Source: Iodobacter arcticus (GTDB lineage: Bacteria > Pseudomonadota > Gammaproteobacteria > Burkholderiales > Chitinibacteraceae). From it: DNA of 64,000 nucleotides. Position numbers and translations under genes: made by a program. Position 1 is the first letter of the stretch, and each line of letters begins with the position of its first letter. The DNA lies in the NCBI RefSeq assembly GCF_042664895.1, contig NZ_JBHTBQ010000044.1:1-64000 (forward strand), in the 5' to 3' direction. Positions 26,051-33,627 of the stretch are shown piece after piece. The notes under the pieces were generated by a model. It was not told the origin of the DNA, ran no database searches, and was given only the letters and a program-made list of their open reading frames with translations.

Positions 26051-26206
26051 ATGAAAACCACTTCACACTTACTGGTTCTTTTCTTTGTTGCCTTTGTGCA
26101 CATCGCCCTATATCTCTTTATTGTGAACGCTCACGAAGAAAGTATTAAGGAGGTACAGGTTTCTACGTTTGCCGCGCCTGTGCAGCAAGCAGTGGACTTG
26201 ACTTGA
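26051..26206 (+). CDS. Small single-span membrane protein
   Basis: A 51-residue product with one strong hydrophobic helix at residues 7-25 ('LLVLFFVAFVHIALYLFIV') and a polar tail ('EESIKEVQVSTFAAPVQQAV'). The frame opens at 26015, but GGAG at 26039-26042 is spaced eight bases from the ATG at 26051. A membrane His followed by a V/S-rich strand recalls the membrane anchor of TonB-type proteins, but no proline spacer or C-terminal domain follows. I do not recognise it. It stands alone between hldD and uvrC; the next 256 bases up to uvrC hold nothing I can name. Confidence 0.55.
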   Translation: MKTTSHLLVLFFVAFVHIALYLFIVNAHEESIKEVQVSTFAAPVQQAVDLT

Positions 26207-26462
26207 TCCTCAAGCCTGCCTGATGAATCGATATCCAGATGGCGAGTTTAGAAAGAAAAATCTAGCTCCGCCATCAGAGCTAACGCATCCCTTGTGCTTT
26301 GTTTTTTCTTGCTAAAGCGTCATTAAAATAACGCATTACTTACTAGGGTGTTTGCTTCACAAGGCAAGCAAAGTGCTGTTCAGTATAAAAACCACTTTAT
26401 TTGGCGCGGGCCACTGCGGCTTAGGGGTAGAATTACATTCTCATCCTGACTATTTTTGAGCC

Positions 26463-28325
26463 ATGCCTGAACAATCTTTACCAGAGCCCCCTTCGAGTCC
26501 TGTCACCCTAAGTTTGCAAGAAGTCCTTTTGGAGCAAGTTAAAAGCTTGCCGAGTCAGCCAGGAGTCTATCGTTTTATTAGCGCGGACGGTACGGTGCTG
26601 TATGTGGGAAAGGCAATTAGTCTTAAAAAACGCGTTGGTTCTTATTTTCAGAAAAATGATCACAGCCCGCGTATTCGCTTGATGCTGGCACAGGTGGTCA
26701 ACTTAGAAACGACGGTCGTTCGCTCTGAAGGTGAGGCGCTGGTTTTAGAAAACAATCTGATTAAGGCATTAAGCCCACGCTATAACATTTTATTCCGAGA
26801 TGATAAAAGCTATCCCTATGTGGTGATTACTGGGCATGCCTCGCCCAGATTGGCTTATTACCGTGGTGCATTAGATAAGCGTCATCAGTATTTCGGCCCT
26901 TTCCCGAATGGCTATGTGGTCAAAGAAAGTATTCAGTTATTGCAAAAGGTATTCAAACTACGCACCTGCGAAGATACCGTATTTGCCAACCGCTCCCGTC
27001 CCTGTTTATTGCATCAAATCAAACGCTGCTCGGCCCCCTGTGTGGATTTAATTACGGCTGACGACTATCGCGCGGATGTAAATAACGCGGTGCGTTTTTT
27101 AAATGGCAAAGCCAGTGAAGTATTGGGCGAATTAGAAACGCGGATGCAAACCGCATCTGAGGCTTGGTTGTTTGAAGAGGCCGCCGCCATTCGTGATCAA
27201 ATTAGTGCGCTATCGCGGATTCAGGATAAGCAATTTGTATCCAGCAATAGCAGTGAAGTCGATGCCGATATTGTGGTTTGCGTGATTAGCAGCGGCATGA
27301 TTTGCGTGAATCTGGCCATGGTACGTGGTGGTCGGCATGTGGGGGATAAAAATCTATTTCCATCTCATGCGGATGGCTACGATGCACCTGCCGCACTAGA
27401 GGCGTTTTTGGCGCAGCATTATTTAGATCGTAATGTGCCGCCGGTGATTTTTTGCCAGCCAGAGCCTGAGAATGCAGCGGTCTTGGCCGATTTACTGAGC
27501 CAGCAAGCCGAACATAAAGTGATCCTGAATAGCAATCCCAATGGCGAACGGCGGGTTTGGCTGGATATGGCGATTAAAAATGCCGAGTTGGCGATTTTGC
27601 AGCGCAGCAGCCAAACTGCCACGCAACACGCGCGTCTAGGATCTTTGATTGAGGCGATGAATTGGCCTGATACAGTGGCGCGGATCGAGTGCTTTGATAT
27701 TTCGCACACCATGGGTGAAGCCACCGTTGCTTCTTGCGTGGTGTACGACCGCTTCGATATGCAGCCCAAAGAATACCGTCGTTACAATATTGAAGGCATT
27801 ACGCCTGGGGACGATTATGCCGCGATGCGCCAAGCGTTGATTCGGCGCTACGGTAAAATCGCTGCGGGCGAGGGCATTGTGCCTGATGTAGTGTTGATCG
27901 ACGGCGGCAAAGGCCAGCTCTCGATGGCGACCGAAGCCATGACCGAAGTCGGAATGAGTAGCCCTATTTTGCTGGGCGTGGCCAAGGGTGAGACACGCAA
28001 AGCGGGCCTAGAACAATTGATTCTAAATGACAGGCCTGCGCCCATTTTGCTCAAGCGCGATCATCCTGCTTTGCATCTGATTCAACAAATTCGCGATGAG
28101 GCACACCGCTTTGCCATTACCGGCCACCGCGCACGGCGAGCAAAAGCGAGGGTGACTTCTTCATTGGAAGATGTTGAAGGAATCGGGCCTAAGCGCCGCC
28201 AAAAACTATTGGCGAGCTTTGGAGGTTTGCAGGGTGTAAAGGCGGCGACATTAGCTGAATTAAAACAGGTTGAAGGGATCAACTCTGCACTGGCAGAAAA
28301 AATCTATGCGGTTTTACATGCTTGA
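26463..28325 (+). CDS. uvrC: Excinuclease ABC subunit C
   Basis: UvrC makes both incisions in nucleotide-excision repair. The 620 residues carry the GIY-YIG domain for the 3' cut ('SQPGVYRFISADGTVLYVGK'), a Cys cluster ('RPCLLHQIKRCSAPC'), the UvrB-binding UVR motif ('LFEEAAAIRDQISAL'), the RNase H-like 5' nuclease ('IECFDISHTMGEATVASCVV', 'DVVLIDGGKGQL') and a C-terminal helix-hairpin-helix pair ('VEGIGPKRRQKLL'). The start has only a weak ribosome-binding site. pgsA follows, as in many gammaproteobacteria and Neisseriales. Confidence 0.97.
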   Translation: MPEQSLPEPPSSPVTLSLQEVLLEQVKSLPSQPGVYRFISADGTVLYVGKAISLKKRVGSYFQKNDHSPRIRLMLAQVVNLETTVVRSEGEALVLENNLIKALSPRYNILFRDDKSYPYVVITGHASPRLAYYRGALDKRHQYFGPFPNGYVVKESIQLLQKVFKLRTCEDTVFANRSRPCLLHQIKRCSAPCVDLITADDYRADVNNAVRFLNGKASEVLGELETRMQTASEAWLFEEAAAIRDQISALSRIQDKQFVSSNSSEVDADIVVCVISSGMICVNLAMVRGGRHVGDKNLFPSHADGYDAPAALEAFLAQHYLDRNVPPVIFCQPEPENAAVLADLLSQQAEHKVILNSNPNGERRVWLDMAIKNAELAILQRSSQTATQHARLGSLIEAMNWPDTVARIECFDISHTMGEATVASCVVYDRFDMQPKEYRRYNIEGITPGDDYAAMRQALIRRYGKIAAGEGIVPDVVLIDGGKGQLSMATEAMTEVGMSSPILLGVAKGETRKAGLEQLILNDRPAPILLKRDHPALHLIQQIRDEAHRFAITGHRARRAKARVTSSLEDVEGIGPKRRQKLLASFGGLQGVKAATLAELKQVEGINSALAEKIYAVLHA

Positions 28326-28477
28326 TTCCAGGATGCCTGGTTTTTTATGGCTTTTAAGCGCCTGTTGCAGATTATTTACGAATGCGCGCAATAAAATACC
28401 ATTGACAGCTAATATGCCGGTACATGCTGGTAGAATGCGGTTTTCTTGCAATATTTGCCATTGGGTTCCGTATTCGC

Positions 28478-29047
28478 ATGCCTTTTAATTTGCCGATTTT
28501 TCTGACTTGGTTGCGCGTGGCGCTGATCCCTATTTTTGTGGGCGTTTTTTACCTGCCAGCCACCGTGATGCCGGTGACGATGCAAAATATGGTAGGGGGC
28601 TCTTTATTTTTTCTAGCGGCAATTACCGATTGGTTTGATGGCTATTTAGCACGTCGCTGGAACCAAACTTCCAGTTTTGGCGCGTTTCTAGACCCTGTTG
28701 CCGATAAACTGATGGTGGCCGCAGCGCTTATTCTATTGGTCGAGCTGGCACGTGCACCTGCATGGCTGGCGGTGGTTATTATTGGTCGAGAAATCACCAT
28801 TTCTGCGCTACGCGAATGGATGGCTCAGCTGGGTAAATCAAAAAACACGGCGGTTGCTTATATCGGAAAATTAAAAACCGGTGCGCAAATGGTTGCTATT
28901 TTATTATTACTTTGGTCTGGACCTTTATTGCCAGGTGTTTCTACTCAATTTGTGGGCGAGTTGGCGTTGTATGTGGCCGGCATATTGACGATCGTTTCGA
29001 TGTTCTATTATTTGGAACTGGCAGCTAAGCAATTTAAAGAAGAATAA
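28478..29047 (+). CDS. pgsA: CDP-diacylglycerol-glycerol-3-phosphate phosphatidyltransferase
   Basis: PgsA makes phosphatidylglycerol phosphate in the inner membrane, downstream of CdsA. The CDP-alcohol phosphotransferase signature is complete: 'DWFDGYLARRWNQTSSFGAF' followed by LDPVADK. The frame opens at 28424, but the ATG at 28478 begins at 'MPFNLPIFLTWLRV', the normal N-terminus, and gives 189 residues. A terminator follows. Confidence 0.95.
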   Translation: MPFNLPIFLTWLRVALIPIFVGVFYLPATVMPVTMQNMVGGSLFFLAAITDWFDGYLARRWNQTSSFGAFLDPVADKLMVAAALILLVELARAPAWLAVVIIGREITISALREWMAQLGKSKNTAVAYIGKLKTGAQMVAILLLLWSGPLLPGVSTQFVGELALYVAGILTIVSMFYYLELAAKQFKEE

Positions 29048-29070
29048 GTGGCGAAAATATTTTAATAAAG

Positions 29071-29101
29071 ACCTGCAGTAATAAACACCTGCAGGTTTTT
29101 T
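29071..29101 (+). terminator. Terminator after pgsA
   Basis: ACCTGCAG (29071-29078) pairs with CTGCAGGT (29089-29096) over a 10-base loop, followed by a T run. Confidence 0.8.
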
Positions 29102-29127
29102 ATGAGCCCGTATTAAAAGGCGATCGT

Positions 29128-30138
29128 ATGATTATTGTGATGAAGTACGGTGCAAGTGAAGCGCAGATCGATGCGGTAGTGCATAAGATTCATCAGTCTG
29201 GCTTAAAAGAACATCTTTCGCGTGGCGCAGAGCTGACGATTATCGGCGTGATTGGTGACGAGGAAAGGCTGGAGCCTTCCCGTTTTGCGATTTTACCAGG
29301 GGTCGATCGAGTTAATCGCGTTGCCAAGCAATACAAAATTGTTTCTCGCAGTACCCACCCACATGGCACAACGATTAAAGTGCGCGGCATTGAAATTGGT
29401 GGCGCACAAATTCAAATCATTGCCGGGCCTTATGCCGCCGAATCGGCGCAACAAATGGATTTAACGGCCGACGCGCTAGCCACAGCATCTTGCCGTCTGA
29501 TGCGTTGCGGTGCATTTCATGCAGAGCCTTATGCCGCGCCGCGAAAAGAGCGCGAAGCCTTGGTTTGGCTTAAGGACGCTGCTGCTCGCCATCAGCTACC
29601 CGTGGTGGCCGAGCTGCCTGATGTGCGTATGCTCGATGCCTTTATGGAATACGATATTGAGATGATTCAGATTGGCGAGCGCAATATGCAAAATCTGGAT
29701 TTACTCAGAGAAGTAGGGCGAATTAATAAACCGATTATCCTAAAGCGCGGCGTATCCGCCACGATTGTTGAATGGCTGATGGCGGCTGAATCAATTGCAG
29801 CGGGAGGCAATCATAATATTATTTTTTGCGAGCATGGTATTCGTACTTTTGAAAATGCCTATCGCAATGTGTTAGATATCAGCGCAATTGCTGTATTAAA
29901 GCAGGAAACTCATTTGCCTGTGATGGTCGACCCGAGCGATGCCTGTGGTAAATCATGGATGGTGCCTGCTTTAACCCAAGCAGCGATAGCTGCCGGCGCT
30001 GACGGGGTGTTGCTGGATGTGCATCCTTGCCCTGCTGAGGCACGCTATGCGGCAGATCAGGCCTTGAGTCCGGCGGATTTAATGAAGCTCATGGCGGGAT
30101 TGAGGCCTTTAGCTGCGGCGCTAGGGCGTTCCTTATAA
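29128..30138 (+). CDS. Degenerate type I-beta DAHP synthase paralogue, likely not a normal DAHP synthase
   Basis: The 336 residues align end to end with type I-beta DAHP synthases, including the ferredoxin-like N-terminal domain (about 1-65) that binds Tyr/Phe in regulated members. Key residues differ. The metal Cys of 'AGPCS' is Tyr102 (AGPYA); the metal His of 'DPSHATG' is Asp271 (VDPSDACG); the metal Glu of 'VEVHP' is Asp297; the phosphate-binding 'KPR' is His131-Ala-Glu; Arg of 'ERGIRTFE' is His236. Kept are Asp310, 'KRGVSATIVEW' and ERNMQN. It is probably a pseudoenzyme, a regulator, or an aldolase with another substrate. The gene is intact and lies upstream of tyrA. Confidence 0.8.
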   Translation: MIIVMKYGASEAQIDAVVHKIHQSGLKEHLSRGAELTIIGVIGDEERLEPSRFAILPGVDRVNRVAKQYKIVSRSTHPHGTTIKVRGIEIGGAQIQIIAGPYAAESAQQMDLTADALATASCRLMRCGAFHAEPYAAPRKEREALVWLKDAAARHQLPVVAELPDVRMLDAFMEYDIEMIQIGERNMQNLDLLREVGRINKPIILKRGVSATIVEWLMAAESIAAGGNHNIIFCEHGIRTFENAYRNVLDISAIAVLKQETHLPVMVDPSDACGKSWMVPALTQAAIAAGADGVLLDVHPCPAEARYAADQALSPADLMKLMAGLRPLAAALGRSL

Positions 30139-30154
30139 ATTGCAGAGGGTTGAC

Positions 30155-30805
30155 ATGAAAATATTTAAAAACACAGCGCTGATCGCATTGCTGTCTTTGT
30201 CTGCCTTGGTAGAGGCGCGTTCTTTGCTCGATGGTGATTATGTTTTAAGTGAGTGGCGGCATGCAGGTGCTTCGTCTCGTCCACATGAAAAAGCGCCCAC
30301 CTTAACAATTCAAGGCGATCGCATTAGTGGTTTTGCCGGATGCAATCGTTATTCAGGCTCAATCAGCACCGTGCCTAAGTTTAAAGTGGGTCCGCTTGCA
30401 ACAACACGTATGGCCTGTTTGGGGGATGTTGCACAACGCAATGAATCTGCCGTGCTGGCGGTATTTGAAGGTGCTAAGCGCTTTAAATTAAAACAGCCAA
30501 ATCGCCTAGAATTTAGTGGAGCTAAGGGTGAGCGCTTAACGTTTGTTCGTCAGGCCGATGCCATCGAGCAAGTGCTCTATATTGCGCCAGAAACAAAGTC
30601 ATGCACGGGTGTGGCTCCAATGGAGTGCATGCAAATACGTGAAACACCTTCTGGGCAATGGACTCTTTTTTATAATCAGATCGAAGGCTTCGATTATGTG
30701 GCGGGTAAAAGCTACAAAATCAAAGTACGGCGCGAGAAAGTCGCCAATCCGCCTGCGGATGCTTCCGCATTTAAATATGTATTACTCGAGGTTTTGGGTG
30801 ATTAA
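30155..30805 (+). CDS. Secreted META-domain/DUF4377 protein
   Basis: A 216-residue exported protein. A signal peptide ends near LVEA; a META (HslJ-like) domain spans about residues 25-135 ('LTIQGDRISGFAGCNRYSGS', then 'TTRMACLGD'), and a DUF4377 domain follows ('SCTGVAPMECMQIRE', 'FDYVAGKSYKIKV'). META proteins are linked to envelope stress and novobiocin resistance in E. coli; the biochemical role is unknown. The frame opens at a TTG at 30140, but the ATG at 30155 follows GAGG. The stop overlaps tyrA by one base, an odd partner for an aromatic-pathway gene. Confidence 0.8.
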   Translation: MKIFKNTALIALLSLSALVEARSLLDGDYVLSEWRHAGASSRPHEKAPTLTIQGDRISGFAGCNRYSGSISTVPKFKVGPLATTRMACLGDVAQRNESAVLAVFEGAKRFKLKQPNRLEFSGAKGERLTFVRQADAIEQVLYIAPETKSCTGVAPMECMQIRETPSGQWTLFYNQIEGFDYVAGKSYKIKVRREKVANPPADASAFKYVLLEVLGD

Positions 30806-31680
30806 TGCGCAAGCTTAAAAAGCTGGTTTTGCTTGGGACGGGCCTGATTGGAGGCTCGTTTTCTTTGGCGCTCAAGCGGGCAAAGTGCGTCGAGCATGTG
30901 GTGGGTGTGGGTCGCAATCCAGACAATCTGGCGCGGGCACTTGAGTTAAAAGTGATTGACGAAGCCAGTAATGACGCCGCTTCGGCCGTGGTAGATGCTG
31001 ATTTAGTCTTGCTTAGTGCGCCAGTTGGTCAGATGGCGGCGCTTTTGCAGCAAATTGCACCTCATCTGCCTGCGCATTGCATCGTGAGTGATGCAGGCTC
31101 CACCAAGCAGGATGTATGTGCGCTCTATCAGCAATACTTGCCGCAGCACTTAAGCCGCTGCGTGCCGGGTCACCCTATTGCGGGTTCTGAATTGTCAGGC
31201 GCCGCCGCTGCGCAATATGGTTTGTATGAAGGGCGGCGAGTGGTGTTGACGCCGCTGGCTGAAAGTGCTCCTGAATCGATCGAGTTATTAAAATCCTTAT
31301 GGCAAGCCTGCGGTGCGCAAGTGTTTGAAATGAGCGCGGCAGAGCACGACGGTGTTTTTTCTGCGGTAAGTCATGTCCCGCATTTGCTGGCGTTTAGCTA
31401 TATGAATGCGGTGCTTGATCGCCATAATGCCGAGCTTTGCTTTGATTTTGCGGCCACGGGGTTTCGGGATTTTACCCGTATTGCAGCTTCTCACCCGGAG
31501 ATGTGGCGAGATATCACGCTGGCCAATAAAGAAGCCATTTTGCTAGATTTAAAAGCCAATGCGGCACAATTACTGGCATTAATAGACAGCATTGAAAACC
31601 ACGATGCTTTAGGCTTGAACGAGCAGATTGTTCGCGCCAGCACGGCGCGCAATCAATGGGGGAGTCAGTCTAGGTCATAA
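30805..31680 (+). CDS. tyrA: Prephenate dehydrogenase
   Basis: TyrA oxidatively decarboxylates prephenate to 4-hydroxyphenylpyruvate for tyrosine. The 291 residues begin with the Rossmann loop 'LLGTGLIGGSFSLALKRAK', and the substrate-binding 'PGHPIAGSELSG' and 'AEHDGVFSAVSHVPHLLAF' follow. There is no chorismate mutase or ACT domain, so it is a simple monofunctional TyrA. In most Neisseriales and Burkholderiales the next gene is aroA; here it is an aldo-keto reductase. Confidence 0.93.
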   Translation: MRKLKKLVLLGTGLIGGSFSLALKRAKCVEHVVGVGRNPDNLARALELKVIDEASNDAASAVVDADLVLLSAPVGQMAALLQQIAPHLPAHCIVSDAGSTKQDVCALYQQYLPQHLSRCVPGHPIAGSELSGAAAAQYGLYEGRRVVLTPLAESAPESIELLKSLWQACGAQVFEMSAAEHDGVFSAVSHVPHLLAFSYMNAVLDRHNAELCFDFAATGFRDFTRIAASHPEMWRDITLANKEAILLDLKANAAQLLALIDSIENHDALGLNEQIVRASTARNQWGSQSRS

Positions 31681-31725
31681 TCGTTCCCTTTCGCGTATTC
31701 TTACCTCTGCACTAAAGGGATAAAA

Positions 31726-32712
31726 ATGAATTACTTAGCCAGTGAAACGCGCTATCAGAATATGCCTTATCGCCGAGTGGGCCGTAGTGGTTTAAAGTTG
31801 CCCGCCATTTCTTTAGGTCTGTGGCATAACTTCGGCGGAAACCGCGCTTATGAAGTCAGCCGCGATATGGTTCTCTCTGCCTTTGATGCAGGTATTACGC
31901 ATTTTGATTTGGCTAATAATTATGGCCCACCACCTGGCGCGGCTGAATCGACGTTTGGCCGGATTCTGGCTAAAGATCTCAAGTCTTATCGTGATGAAAT
32001 CATTGTCTCTAGCAAGGCAGGCTGGGAGATGTGGCCCGGCCCTTATGGTGAGTGGGGTAGCCGTAAATATTTAATGGCCAGTCTCGATCAAAGCTTGCAG
32101 CGCATGGGTTTGGATTATGTGGATATTTTCTACTCGCACCGCCCTGATCCAGAAACGCCGCTTGAAGAAACCATGTCGGCGCTGGATGCGATGGTGCGGC
32201 AAGGCAAAGCGCTGTATGTGGGGATTTCATCTTATTCTGCCGAGCAAACAAAGGAAGCAAGCCGCATCTTAAAAGCGCTGGGTACACCCTGCTTAATTCA
32301 CCAACCATCCTATTCGATGTTCGATCGCTGGGTTGAAGGTGGCTTGTGTGATGTGCTGGCTGAAGAGGGAATCGGCTCGATTGCTTTTTGCCCCTTGGCG
32401 CAAGGTCTGCTGACATCGCGTTACTTAAATGGCATTCCGGCCGATTCTCGTGCGGCCGCATCTGACAACCCATTTTTGACTGCAGATAAAGTGGAATTAC
32501 GTATTGCTCAGGTCAAAGCTTTAAATCATATTGCGCAATCACGCGGACAAACCTTGGCACAAATGGCTTTGGCTTGGGCGCTACTCAAAGTGACATCGGT
32601 GATTATTGGTGCCAGCCAAGTTGCACAAATTCAAGAAAATATTTTAGCAGTACAAAACTTGGCCTTCGATGTGGCCGAGTTGCATGCGATTGAATTAATT
32701 TTAAAAGAGTAG
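31726..32712 (+). CDS. gpr: Aldo-keto reductase, L-glyceraldehyde 3-phosphate reductase type (YghZ/Gpr)
   Basis: A 328-residue (beta/alpha)8 NADPH-dependent reductase. 'YRRVGRSGLKLPAISLGLWH' opens the protein; the catalytic Tyr is in 'HFDLANNYGPPPGAAE', Lys in 'IIVSSKAGW' and His in 'DIFYSHRPDPETP'. The 'NNYGPPPGAAE' and 'SYSMFDRW' segments are typical of YghZ/Gpr, which detoxifies L-glyceraldehyde 3-phosphate and methylglyoxal. It occupies the place between tyrA and cmk where aroA usually lies. Confidence 0.88.
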   Translation: MNYLASETRYQNMPYRRVGRSGLKLPAISLGLWHNFGGNRAYEVSRDMVLSAFDAGITHFDLANNYGPPPGAAESTFGRILAKDLKSYRDEIIVSSKAGWEMWPGPYGEWGSRKYLMASLDQSLQRMGLDYVDIFYSHRPDPETPLEETMSALDAMVRQGKALYVGISSYSAEQTKEASRILKALGTPCLIHQPSYSMFDRWVEGGLCDVLAEEGIGSIAFCPLAQGLLTSRYLNGIPADSRAAASDNPFLTADKVELRIAQVKALNHIAQSRGQTLAQMALAWALLKVTSVIIGASQVAQIQENILAVQNLAFDVAELHAIELILKE

Positions 32713-32742
32713 CGGCGCGTGTGCGCCGTTAAAAAGGAAAAT

Positions 32743-33411
32743 ATGTTGGGTATTGCTATTTTGGCTATAGATGGCCCCTCTGCTTCGGGTAAAGGCTCGG
32801 TGGCACAACGTGTGGCAGAGGTGCTGGAGTTTGCTTATCTTGATTCGGGTGCTTTGTATCGTCTGACTGCTTTGGCGGCTCAGCGGGCGGGTGTGGGTTG
32901 GAATGATGAGCATAGCGTTGCGCAAATCGCTCAATCTTTAGACGTGCGCTTTGAAAATGAGCGGGTTTTACTGGCCGGGCAGGATGTAAGTGCGGTGATT
33001 CGTAGCGAATCGATCGGAGTAGGGGCTTCACAAGTGGCTGCTTTTGCTGCGGTGAGGCAGGCTTTGTTGGCGCGGCAGCGTGCATTTGCCACTAAACAAG
33101 GTCTGGTTGCTGATGGCCGGGATATGGGCTCGGTGGTATTTCCTGATGCACAGCTCAAGATTTTTCTCACCGCTACCGCAGAAGTTCGGGCTGAGCGCCG
33201 TTATCAGCAATTGATTGCCCGAGGTGAGTCGGCGGATTTAGCTGCAATTACACGCGATTTGCAATCGAGGGACGAGCGTGATGCTGCAAGGACAGAGGCC
33301 CCGTTACGTCAATGGCATGACGCTTTATTGCTGGAAACCTCGGGATTAAACTTGGATCAGGTGGTGGAATGCGTTTTATCCTCGTGGAAAACACGTATGC
33401 AATCGCTTTAA
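32743..33411 (+). CDS. cmk: Cytidylate kinase
   Basis: Cmk phosphorylates CMP and dCMP. The P-loop is 'LAIDGPSASGKGSVAQRVA'; 'YLDSGALYR' and 'VADGRDMGSVVFPDA' bind the nucleotide, and 'ERRYQQL...SRDERDAAR' forms the lid. The frame opens at a GTG at 32719, but AAAAAGGA precedes the ATG at 32743, giving 222 residues. rpsA follows after a structured leader with its own promoter, the conserved cmk-rpsA order. Confidence 0.96.
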   Translation: MLGIAILAIDGPSASGKGSVAQRVAEVLEFAYLDSGALYRLTALAAQRAGVGWNDEHSVAQIAQSLDVRFENERVLLAGQDVSAVIRSESIGVGASQVAAFAAVRQALLARQRAFATKQGLVADGRDMGSVVFPDAQLKIFLTATAEVRAERRYQQLIARGESADLAAITRDLQSRDERDAARTEAPLRQWHDALLLETSGLNLDQVVECVLSSWKTRMQSL

Positions 33412-33456
33412 ATGTGGCTTTTCTTGTTATAAATCACACCTTTTGTCTCCAAGTAC

Positions 33457-33485
33457 TTGAACTATAACAGAGAATTCTTTAGAAT
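33457..33485 (+). promoter_or_regulatory. Sigma70 promoter of rpsA
   Basis: A -35 TTGAAC (33457-33462) and a -10 TAGAAT (33480-33485) are separated by exactly 17 bases. Transcription would start near 33492, at the base of the first leader hairpin, and give a 5' leader of about 136 nucleotides. Confidence 0.7.
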
Positions 33486-33493
33486 CGCCCCCT

Positions 33494-33622
33494 AAGCCAT
33501 GGCCCTAGGCCGTGGCTTTTGCCCTTTTGGGTATTTGTCGTGTTAGCAGGGCGCAAAGCGCTGCAACATTTGTTTAACTAACTTATTTTTGGCATTCCGC
33601 CAAAAATGCTTGGAAATTTCCA
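33494..33622 (+). promoter_or_regulatory. Structured rpsA leader without Shine-Dalgarno
   Basis: Successive hairpins fill the leader. AAGCCATGGCC (33494-33504) pairs with GGCCGTGGCTT (33508-33518), eleven pairs with one G-U and a CTA loop. An imperfect stem spans 33541-33568. TTTTTGGC (33586-33593) pairs with GCCAAAAA (33599-33606). The palindrome TGGAAATTTCCA (33611-33622) lies just before the ATG. No purine-rich Shine-Dalgarno is present. In E. coli, rpsA is also translated without a normal Shine-Dalgarno from a folded leader and is repressed by free S1; the same logic here is inference. Confidence 0.55.
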
Positions 33623-33627
33623 TTTAT

